NCBI GenBank assembly: GCA_019236485.1
Contig: JAFAIY010000461.1
Location: 1-10,560 of the forward strand
Reading direction: 5' to 3'
DNA: 10,560 nt
Source of the DNA: Comamonas sp.
GTDB lineage: Bacteria; Pseudomonadota; Gammaproteobacteria; Burkholderiales; Burkholderiaceae_C
The notes below the pieces were generated by a model that saw only the letters and a program-made list of their open reading frames with translations, did no database searches and was not told where the DNA came from. This document shows, one piece after another, positions 1 to 6,011 of the stretch. The position numbers and the translations under genes are program-made. Positions within the stretch are counted from its first letter, which is position 1. The number at the start of each line of letters is the position of its first letter.

Positions 1-36
1 CTCGACCAGATGCGCCGCGGCGTGCTCAAGGCCTGA
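1..36 (+). CDS. C-terminal end of an upstream gene (partial)
   Basis: Frame 1 is open from the left edge and ends at a TGA at 34-36, giving the tail LDQMRRGVLKA. Eleven residues are too few to name a family. The composition (Arg, Leu, Lys, ending in KA) suits a real C-terminus, and the bases after the stop look non-coding. The stop codon lies next to a short inverted repeat (GGCCT at 30-34, AGGCC at 44-48) that could be part of a 3' hairpin, but no T-run follows. It could equally be chance open frame. Confidence 0.35.
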   Translation, partial: LDQMRRGVLKA

Positions 37-98
37 GAACTCCAGGCCCGTCAGCGGGGTCACCATGCACAGCACCAGCCACTACCGCCTCGCCCCCC

Positions 99-134
99 GC
101 GCTTGCGGCGCGAATAGCAAGCGCTGGTGCTTGC
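99..134 (+). repeat. Overlapping inverted repeats, alternative hairpins
   Basis: Three short segments alternate here. GCGCTTGC (99-106) is the exact reverse complement of GCAAGCGC (117-124). The first six bases of that second segment (GCAAGC, 117-122) are also the exact reverse complement of GCTTGC (129-134). The middle segment can therefore pair with only one partner at a time, giving two mutually exclusive hairpins (8-bp stem with 10-base loop, or 6-bp stem with 6-base loop). It lies in the gap before the Bug gene. No T-run follows either hairpin. It may be a leader structure, a transcript 3' end, or a degenerate dispersed repeat. Confidence 0.5.
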
Positions 135-233
135 ATATTGATACATCTTCGCGGGACCGCGCCGGCCTTGAGCCTGCGCGGCCGCCACGCGCGGCGCCGC
201 CTCACCAACCCTCTGGAAGCCAGTTGCAGTGCC

Positions 234-239
234 TATACT
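234..239 (+). promoter_or_regulatory. Possible -10 box for the Bug-family gene
   Basis: TATACT matches the sigma-70 -10 consensus at five of six positions and lies 24 bases before the chosen ATG at 264. I see no good -35 hexamer at 16-18 bases upstream. The call rests on the hexamer and its position only. The rest of 37-263 has no convincing gene. Confidence 0.25.
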
Positions 240-263
240 CCGGCGCATGTTGCACCGCCGCAA

Positions 264-1367
264 ATGCGCCAAGTCATACGGGCCGCGCTTTTCACCATCT
301 TGAAAGCTCACGCGCCGCGCCCCTCCCCTGCATCTGCCGCACCGAGCGGCGGCCGCGGCCTCACGCGTCGCCAGCTTCTGGCCTCGTCGGCCGCTGCGGC
401 CACGGCCTTGATGGCGAATGGAGTCCATCCGGCCGGACTTGCGGAGGATTTCCCCGCCGAAGCCAGCCGGTCCCGCGGCGAGCTGCAGCTGGTCGTGCCC
501 TATTCCGCGGGCGGACCGCTGGACCGTTCCGCGCGCAAGCTGGTGCAGGAGACCGGCTCCATAGGCCGTATCCAGGTGCTGAACGTGCCGGGCGAGGGTG
601 GTGCCACGGGTGCCGCCATGGTGGCCAGGGCGGGCTCGCGCGACCCCATGCTGCTGATGGGCGCGGTCGCCACCCAGGCCATACTGCCCTGGCTGAACCC
701 GCAGTTGCCCTACGACCCGCTGCGCGACTTCCAGCCGCTGATGCTGGTGGCACGCATACCCCATGTGCTGGTCATGCGCAGCGAGCTGGCCTTGCAGTGG
801 CGCATCTACAACCCCGACGATTTGCTGCGCTTCATGGCCAAGCATCGGCAGCCGCTGCGCTACGCCTCGGCCGGCAATGGCAGCATAGGCCATATCGCGG
901 GCAAGCTGTTCCAGACTCTGACTCGCGTGCCGCTGCAGCATCTGCCGTTTGCGGGTGCCAGGCCGGCGCTGTCGGCCCTGCTCGAAGGCTCGGCCGATCT
1001 GATGTTCGACAACGTGGCCTCGGCCCTGCCCCATGTGCAGGCCGGGCGGCTCAAGGCCATAGGCGTGACCTCGCGCATGCCGCTGCCGCTGCTGCCGGGC
1101 GTGCCCAGCCTCAGCGACAGCGTGCGCGATCTGCAGCTCTCGACCTGGTTCGGACTGTTTGCCACGGCCGGCATCTCCGATGCGCTAGCCAGGCGCTGGA
1201 CCGGGGCTTTTGCGCAGACTATGCAAAAGCCGCAGGTGCAGCAGTACTTCGACGCCATGGGCGTGATCCGCGAGGATTTGCGCCTGCAGGACTTTGCGCG
1301 CCTGGTGCAGGCCGAACACAGCTACTACGGCCAGTTCATCAAGGCCAACCACATTCTGCCGGGCTGA
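264..1367 (+). CDS. Bug/TctC-family solute-binding protein, Tat signal
   Basis: Encodes a 367-residue periplasmic substrate-binding protein of the Bug family (tripartite tricarboxylate transporter type). These bind small carboxylates or related molecules; the ligand cannot be read from sequence. Family landmarks in order: VPYSAGGPLDRSARKL (about 78-93), NVPGEGGATGAA, PYDPLRDFQPL, YASAGNGSIGHIAGKLF, LPFAGARPALSALLEG with LMFDNV, QAGRLKAIGVTS and LLPGVPSL. The N-terminus carries LTRRQLLASS (RR at 35-36) followed by an Ala-rich hydrophobic stretch, a good twin-arginine signal; many Bug proteins use Sec. ATG 264 was chosen because it puts a normal-length n-region before RR and lies just after a possible -10 box. 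There is no clear Shine-Dalgarno, and the frame stays open back to 138. No TctA/TctB membrane genes are nearby, so it is an orphan binding protein, as is common in this order. Confidence 0.9.
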   Translation: MRQVIRAALFTILKAHAPRPSPASAAPSGGRGLTRRQLLASSAAAATALMANGVHPAGLAEDFPAEASRSRGELQLVVPYSAGGPLDRSARKLVQETGSIGRIQVLNVPGEGGATGAAMVARAGSRDPMLLMGAVATQAILPWLNPQLPYDPLRDFQPLMLVARIPHVLVMRSELALQWRIYNPDDLLRFMAKHRQPLRYASAGNGSIGHIAGKLFQTLTRVPLQHLPFAGARPALSALLEGSADLMFDNVASALPHVQAGRLKAIGVTSRMPLPLLPGVPSLSDSVRDLQLSTWFGLFATAGISDALARRWTGAFAQTMQKPQVQQYFDAMGVIREDLRLQDFARLVQAEHSYYGQFIKANHILPG

Positions 1368-1390
1368 ACCCCGGCCAGTCCCTGTCTTCC

Positions 1391-1419
1391 GGCCTGTGCC
1401 GCCACAAGCGGCCGCAGGC
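1391..1419 (+). terminator. Hairpin between Bug gene and phhA, possible terminator
   Basis: GCCTGTG (1392-1398) pairs with CGCAGGC (1413-1419, one G-T wobble). The stem continues as CCGC (1399-1402) with GCGG (1408-1411) across a single bulged C, around a five-base loop. It starts 24 bases after the Bug stop. No T-run follows (TCTCTCACG), so it may be a weak terminator, a 3'-end stabiliser or a leader structure for phhA. Confidence 0.35.
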
Positions 1420-1452
1420 TCTCTCACGTCCTACCGCTAGCGGGAGTGCATC

Positions 1453-2328
1453 ATGAACAAACTCCAGAACATCGCCACGGCCACCGGCGCCGCCCCCGTG
1501 GTCTACGGCCAGTCCGATCGCCCCCCCCGCGGCGATTACACGCGTGCCCATGCCGACTACACCTGCGCCCAGAACTACGCGGCCTACACGGAGCAGGACC
1601 ACGACACCTACCACCGCCTGTACGAACGCCAGAGCGCGCTGCTGGCCGGCCGCGCCAGCCAGGAGTTCATCTCGGCCCTGCCCTCGCTGGGCGTCAAGCA
1701 GCGCATTCCGCGCTTCGAGGAGGTCAACCAGCGCCTGTTCAAGGCCACGGGCTGGGAAATCGTGGGCGTGCCGGGGCTGATTCCCGAGGTGCCGTTCTTC
1801 TCCCTGCTGGCCCAGCGCAAGTTCCCGGTCACGGACTGGATACGCAAGCCCGAGGAATTCGAATACATCGTCGAGCCCGATGTCTTCCACGACCTGTTCG
1901 GCCATGTGCCGCTGCTGTTCAACCCGGTGATCGCCGACTTCATGCAGGCCTATGGCCAGGGCGGGCTCAAGGCCGCCGAGCTCGGCGCCTGCGAGATGCT
2001 CTCGCGCCTGTACTGGTACACCATAGAGTTCGGACTGATCCGCGAAAGCGGCGGCCTGCGCGCCTATGGCGCCGGCATTCTGAGCTCGGCCGGCGAACTC
2101 GAGTACTCGGTGCACAGCCCCGAGCCGCACCGCATTCCGCTGCAGCTGGCTCGCACCATGCGCACGCTCTACAAGATCGACACCTATCAGCAGACCTATT
2201 TCGTCATCGACAACATGCAGCAGCTGCTGGATCTGGCCAATACCGACTTTGCGCCGCTCTACGAACAGCTGGGCCAGTTGCCGACCATAGGTGCCAAGCA
2301 GCTGCTGCCGGGAGAGCAGCTGCTCTGA
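1453..2328 (+). CDS. phhA: Phenylalanine 4-monooxygenase
   Basis: A 291-residue bacterial phenylalanine hydroxylase, which converts L-phenylalanine to L-tyrosine with O2 and a tetrahydropterin at a non-haem Fe(II) in the cytosol. It is the compact catalytic type without an ACT regulatory domain. The iron ligands are visible: His146 and His151 in EPDVFHDLFGHVPLL, and Glu192 in YWYTIEFGL. Their spacing (5 and 41) matches the known bacterial enzymes. PGLIPEVPFF and FRYIVEP-like segments are also present. GGGAG (1442-1446) sits six bases before the ATG and fixes the start; it overlaps a 10-base palindrome, CCGCTAGCGG (1434-1443). A run of eight C (1521-1528) lies in codons 23-26. The pterin recycling partner phhB is not adjacent. 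Near the 3' end AGCAGCTGCT occurs twice (2297-2306, 2315-2324). Confidence 0.96.
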   Translation: MNKLQNIATATGAAPVVYGQSDRPPRGDYTRAHADYTCAQNYAAYTEQDHDTYHRLYERQSALLAGRASQEFISALPSLGVKQRIPRFEEVNQRLFKATGWEIVGVPGLIPEVPFFSLLAQRKFPVTDWIRKPEEFEYIVEPDVFHDLFGHVPLLFNPVIADFMQAYGQGGLKAAELGACEMLSRLYWYTIEFGLIRESGGLRAYGAGILSSAGELEYSVHSPEPHRIPLQLARTMRTLYKIDTYQQTYFVIDNMQQLLDLANTDFAPLYEQLGQLPTIGAKQLLPGEQLL

Positions 2329-2370
2329 GCTTGAACTTGCGCCCTCACAGCCCATGCCGAGAAGAGATCT

Positions 2371-2390
2371 ATAGCTATTTTTTACATAGC
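2371..2390 (+). repeat. AT-rich short inverted repeat after phhA
   Basis: GCTAT (2374-2378) and ATAGC (2386-2390) flank TTTTTAC in an otherwise GC-rich region, 46 bases after the phhA stop. The ATAGCTAT start recalls the CATAGCT start of the element at 9624, so it may be a degenerate member of the same family. It could also be a weak 3' hairpin of phhA. The match is too short to decide. Confidence 0.3.
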
Positions 2391-2457
2391 AAACAAACAT
2401 GACACACTTGAGCGCCCACGGTCTGAGGAGGGCCGCGCACTGAGATCCTGACAGCTT

Positions 2458-2463
2458 TATAGT
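2458..2463 (+). promoter_or_regulatory. Possible -10 box for the MscS-family gene
   Basis: TATAGT matches the -10 consensus at five of six positions and lies 38 bases before the ATG at 2502. No convincing -35 hexamer lies at the right distance, so this is a tentative call. It would let the channel gene be transcribed separately from phhA, which ends 173 bases upstream. Confidence 0.25.
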
Positions 2464-2501
2464 GAGACCCAGCGGCAACCTGCCAACACCGACTTCTCAC
2501 A

Positions 2502-4913
2502 ATGCATCACAGCTGTACCCGATTGCTGCGCTGGTTTCTGGCGCTTCAACTTTGCATAGGCCTGGCCATCGCCGGCGAAACGCCCGCGGCCAGCGATCTC
2601 CAGGCCAGCTCCATAGACCAGATCCAGCAGGCTTCTAACGCGCTTGACGGCGTACGCAAGTCGCTGGACGACGCCGACGCCTCCGAAACCCTGCAGACCC
2701 TGTCCGATACCGCGCTGCAGTCCAAGCGCAGTGCCGATGCGGCCGTCACGGCGCTGGAGCCTCTGCTCAAGCAGGTCGATGCACGGGTCGCCCAGTTGGG
2801 CCCCGTCACCGCCGACACCGTGGAAGGCCCGGAGATCACCCGCCAGCGCAAGGAGCTGGCCCAGTTGCGCAACGACCTGGACTCGGCCATCAAGCGCGGC
2901 AAGCTGCTGGTGGTGGAGGCCACGCAGACCACGGACTCCATCGAGAAAATCCGCACCCAGCAGTTCAACGAGCAGATCACGCGCAAGGTCACCTCGCCGC
3001 TGTCCCCTTCGCTGTGGCGGCAGTTTGCCCAGCAGGTGCCGCTGGACTGGCAGCGCATCACCGCCCTGCAGCGCCAGGGCCAGGCCAGCTTTACCGCCGC
3101 CATTGCCGAGCATGGCTGGAGCAAGCCGCTGACCGGCCTGGTCCTGGCCCTGCTGCTGATGTTCCCGCTGCGCATCTGGCTACGCCGCCTCGGCCGCCGC
3201 TTCGCGGCCTCCGAGAAAGCGCCCAACGGTCGTCTGCGGCGCTCGGGCCTGGCCGTCTGGCTGCTGCTGGTGGGCACGGCCCTGCCAGGGCTGGCCAGCC
3301 TGGTGTTCATAGAACACCTGCGCGACATCGAGGCGATCGCCCCGCGCCTGCAAAGCGTGGCCACGGCCTGGATCCAGTCCTCCTTTGTCGCGGCCTTCTT
3401 CCTCTCGGTCAGTGCCAGCCTGCTGGTGCCGCGCCATCCGTCATGGCGGCTGATCAATATCGACGATGTTGCGGCGCCGGTGCTCACGCGCTTTGCCGCG
3501 GGCGCCGCAGGCCTGACCTGGTTCACCATGATGCTCAACGCCGTGGACATCGCCGCGCGCACCAGCGCCGTCACCACCATGGCTTTGGACGGCTTGATCG
3601 CGCTGACCTATGTGGCGCTGATCATGTCGGTGCAGGTCATCATCAACCGCCAGCGTCAACGCCAGCAGCAGCTGGCCGAGGACGGGGACGGAGCGGGCCA
3701 TCTGGTGCAGCGCAGCCGCTGGCTGATGTTCGCCTGGCTGGGCGGACATCTGACGGTGCTGGCCGCGCTGATCGCCGCCCTGCTCGGCTATCTGAACTTC
3801 TCGGTCTTCGTGGCCACGCAGATGGTGTGGATCACCGTGGTGGTGCTGGCCACGTCGCTGCTCATGAAGTTTGCCGACGACCTCTTCACCTGGCTGTGCT
3901 CGCCCGACAGCCGCCCCGGCAACGGCATTGCGCTGGCCACGGGCATGAGCGCGGCACGCGTCGAGCAGGTGGGCGTGCTGCTCTCGGCCCTGCTGCGCGT
4001 GTGCCTGCTGCTGCTGGGCCTGACGGCGCTGGCCGCGCCATTCGGCAATGCCAGCAGCCTGCTGATGCTGGGCGACACCGCGGCCAAGGGCCTGTCCATA
4101 GGCGATGCCGTGATCAAGCCCACGACGATAGTCCAGGGCCTGGCGGTGCTGGCCCTGGGCCTGACGATTTTCGGGGCCTTCCAGCGCTGGCTGGTCGACA
4201 CCTATCTGCCCAAGACCGAACTCGACATAGGCGCGCGCAACTCCATCAGCACCGTGGCCCGCTATCTGGGCCTGATGCTCTCGGGCCTGTGGACCCTGGG
4301 CGCGCTGGGCATAGGTTTCGAGCGCATCGCCCTGCTGGCCAGCGCCCTGTCCGTGGGCATAGGCTTCGGCCTGCAGGCCATCACGCAGAACTTCGTCTCT
4401 GGCCTGATCCTGCTGGCCGAGCGCCCCGTCAAGCTCGGCGACCGTGTGCGCATCGGCGACCAGGTCGGGGACATACGCCGCATCAGCGTGCGCGCCACCG
4501 AGATCCAGACCGATGACAAGGCCACGCTCATCGTGCCCAACTCCGAGCTGATCACCAAGTCCGTGCAGAACCTGACCATGAACGGTGCGCTGGGCCGGAT
4601 CTCGATTGCTTTCTCCGTGCCCCTGAGCACCGATGTGGTCAAGCTCAAGCAGCTGCTGCTGGGCCTCTACCACGACCACGAGAATGTGCTGGACAGCCCG
4701 GCGCCGGCCATGTACGTGGACTCCATCAACGGCAGCGTGATCAATATCACCAGCTTCGGCCATGTCGCAAGTCCGCGCATCGTCTACGGCACGCGCAGCG
4801 ATCTGCTGTTCTCGCTGCTGCAGCGCTGCGCCGAGGAAAAAATCGCCCTGGTCTCGGCCACCGACATCCATCTGATTCAGGACCCGCGGCCCGCGGCCAG
4901 GCCCGCCATCTGA
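2502..4913 (+). CDS. MscS-family mechanosensitive channel with DUF3772-like domain
   Basis: An 803-residue inner-membrane protein of the large MscS type, expected to open under membrane tension and release solutes during osmotic downshock. A signal peptide (about 1-25, ending AIAGETPA) is followed by a helical, coiled-coil-like periplasmic region (about 28-205) resembling DUF3772. About ten or eleven hydrophobic segments follow between residues 208 and 625. The MscS core is at the C-terminus: pore helix region LLASALSVGIGFGLQAITQNFVSG (about 611-634), then ERPVKLGDRVRIGDQVGDI and the beta-domain piece ATEIQTDDKATLIVPNSELI (about 665-684), then the alpha/beta domain to DIHLI. Length and order suit the DUF3772/MscS subfamily. 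No good Shine-Dalgarno precedes ATG 2502; that start is kept because it gives a clean signal peptide. Its last 37 bases overlap the opposite-strand hydrolase gene. Confidence 0.93.
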   Translation: MHHSCTRLLRWFLALQLCIGLAIAGETPAASDLQASSIDQIQQASNALDGVRKSLDDADASETLQTLSDTALQSKRSADAAVTALEPLLKQVDARVAQLGPVTADTVEGPEITRQRKELAQLRNDLDSAIKRGKLLVVEATQTTDSIEKIRTQQFNEQITRKVTSPLSPSLWRQFAQQVPLDWQRITALQRQGQASFTAAIAEHGWSKPLTGLVLALLLMFPLRIWLRRLGRRFAASEKAPNGRLRRSGLAVWLLLVGTALPGLASLVFIEHLRDIEAIAPRLQSVATAWIQSSFVAAFFLSVSASLLVPRHPSWRLINIDDVAAPVLTRFAAGAAGLTWFTMMLNAVDIAARTSAVTTMALDGLIALTYVALIMSVQVIINRQRQRQQQLAEDGDGAGHLVQRSRWLMFAWLGGHLTVLAALIAALLGYLNFSVFVATQMVWITVVVLATSLLMKFADDLFTWLCSPDSRPGNGIALATGMSAARVEQVGVLLSALLRVCLLLLGLTALAAPFGNASSLLMLGDTAAKGLSIGDAVIKPTTIVQGLAVLALGLTIFGAFQRWLVDTYLPKTELDIGARNSISTVARYLGLMLSGLWTLGALGIGFERIALLASALSVGIGFGLQAITQNFVSGLILLAERPVKLGDRVRIGDQVGDIRRISVRATEIQTDDKATLIVPNSELITKSVQNLTMNGALGRISIAFSVPLSTDVVKLKQLLLGLYHDHENVLDSPAPAMYVDSINGSVINITSFGHVASPRIVYGTRSDLLFSLLQRCAEEKIALVSATDIHLIQDPRPAARPAI

Positions 4914-5839
4914 TCCGGGCCGCCCTGCAGCTGGGCGTTCAGCTGCAGGCAATACCGCCAGACCCGCGCGTCAGACAGCAGCTGCATATGGGCGGCATCG
5001 TCCACCCTGTGCACGCTGGCCCGCGGCAGCACCGCCAGTTCCGGCGGATACACGATGTTGTCGCTGCTGCTGCACCAGCAGCTGAAGTCCACATCCTCGG
5101 GCGGCAGGCCCAGCTGCTGCAGCCAGGCGCTGTGCTCGCGCATGTCACGCGCGGGCAGACGCTGCGCAAAACGCCCCAGCCAGGCACCGCCGTGCGGCGT
5201 GGCAATCGTCACCACATGGGCCGCGCACTGCGCGCGCTCCCGGGCCGGCAGGGTCTTGAGCCAGGCCCGCACCACCAGCCCGCCCATGCTGTGCGCGACC
5301 AGCAGCGGCGCGCGCCCCGTGGCCCGGAGCATGGCTTTCACGCTGCGGTCCAGATCGTCCACCATCGCATCCATGCTGCTGCCGTGCGCCGGCTCCAGCG
5401 TCATCGCCGCACAGGGAATGCCTCTGGCCCTGAGCTCGCTCAGCCAGCGGTTCCAGACCGCGCGGTTGCAGAAATAGCCGTGCACCAGCACCATGCCGAC
5501 CCGGCCCTGAGGGCCGGCTCCCAGCGCCGCGGCGCTCAGCGCATCGGGCTGTGCATGTTCCCGAAACGGAATCTGCCAGCCGAAGCTCTGCAAAGCGCAG
5601 CGCCACTCACCAAGCCAGGCGCGCAACGCCACCGCAGCAGGCGGCAGCGCCACGGCCCGGCGCCGCAGCAGCCTGCGCATCAGCAGCATCTGCAAGCCCA
5701 GTTGCAGCCCAGCTGCACAGGCCAGCAGCAGCACGCCGGCCAGCGCCAGCGCCGCGCTGCGGCTCCACCAATAGCTGCACCACAGCACGGCGAGCAGCAG
5801 GCTGCCCACCACCACATAGCGCCAGAACCAAGCGTTCAC
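4877..5839 (-). CDS. Membrane-anchored alpha/beta hydrolase (lipase-like)
   Basis: A 320-residue serine hydrolase of the alpha/beta fold. Two N-terminal hydrophobic segments (about 6-26 and 29-54) are followed by a basic patch (MRRLLRRR), which suggests anchoring in the inner membrane; the side the catalytic domain faces cannot be settled. Catalytic features: HG oxyanion motif in VLVHGYFCN (His120), nucleophile Ser184 in VAHSMGG, probable Asp260 in SSSDNIVYPPE and His284 in DDAAHMQLL. VTIATPHGGAWLG resembles lipases and PGAP1-like esterases. The substrate is unknown. The start is GTG 5839 because GGAGG (5848-5852 on this strand) lies eight bases upstream; an in-frame TTG at 5869 has no such site. 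It converges on the MscS gene with a 37-base overlap and diverges from fadD across about 170 bases. Confidence 0.88.
   Translation of the reverse strand: MNAWFWRYVVVGSLLLAVLWCSYWWSRSAALALAGVLLLACAAGLQLGLQMLLMRRLLRRRAVALPPAAVALRAWLGEWRCALQSFGWQIPFREHAQPDALSAAALGAGPQGRVGMVLVHGYFCNRAVWNRWLSELRARGIPCAAMTLEPAHGSSMDAMVDDLDRSVKAMLRATGRAPLLVAHSMGGLVVRAWLKTLPARERAQCAAHVVTIATPHGGAWLGRFAQRLPARDMREHSAWLQQLGLPPEDVDFSCWCSSSDNIVYPPELAVLPRASVHRVDDAAHMQLLSDARVWRYCLQLNAQLQGGPDQMAGLAAGRGS
4924..4949 (+). terminator. Perfect 10-bp hairpin just after the MscS gene
   Basis: CCTGCAGCTG (4924-4933) and CAGCTGCAGG (4940-4949) are exact reverse complements around a six-base loop, GGCGTT. It starts ten bases after the MscS stop and lies inside the C-terminal codons of the opposite-strand hydrolase (LQLNAQLQ). 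There is no T-run on either strand, so it is not a classic intrinsic terminator. It may mark or protect the 3' end of the MscS transcript, or simply reflect repeated Leu-Gln codons. Confidence 0.4.
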
Positions 5840-6011
5840 AGCCCATACCTCCAAGGCACAGAGTAGCAAAGCCGGAGCGGCCGCGCCTAGGACAAGCCCC
5901 GGTAGACCCTGGACAGCGCCGTCCCCAGAATCTTCGGCAGCGGCAAGACCGCGGACTCGTTTCTTTGTTCAACCCGCCGCCCCTGACGGGCTGCTTCTGC
6001 AAGGTATGGCT

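Noticed and set aside
65..1456. Long open frame on the plus strand across the Bug gene
   Set aside because: It is rich in Arg, Ala, Gly and Pro with no family motifs, and overlaps a well-supported gene in another frame; a GC-rich shadow.
1339..2478. 379-codon minus-strand open frame opposite phhA
   Set aside because: It is antisense of phhA with no recognisable domain; phhA has all its iron ligands and a Shine-Dalgarno.
3441..4952. 503-codon minus-strand open frame opposite the MscS gene
   Set aside because: The product is His/Gln/Arg/Gly-rich low-complexity sequence, typical of the antisense of a GC-rich gene, and the plus strand has clear MscS motifs.
5869..5869. Upstream TTG start for the alpha/beta hydrolase
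   Set aside because: It has no Shine-Dalgarno, whereas GTG 5839 has GGAGG eight bases upstream and begins just before the first membrane helix.
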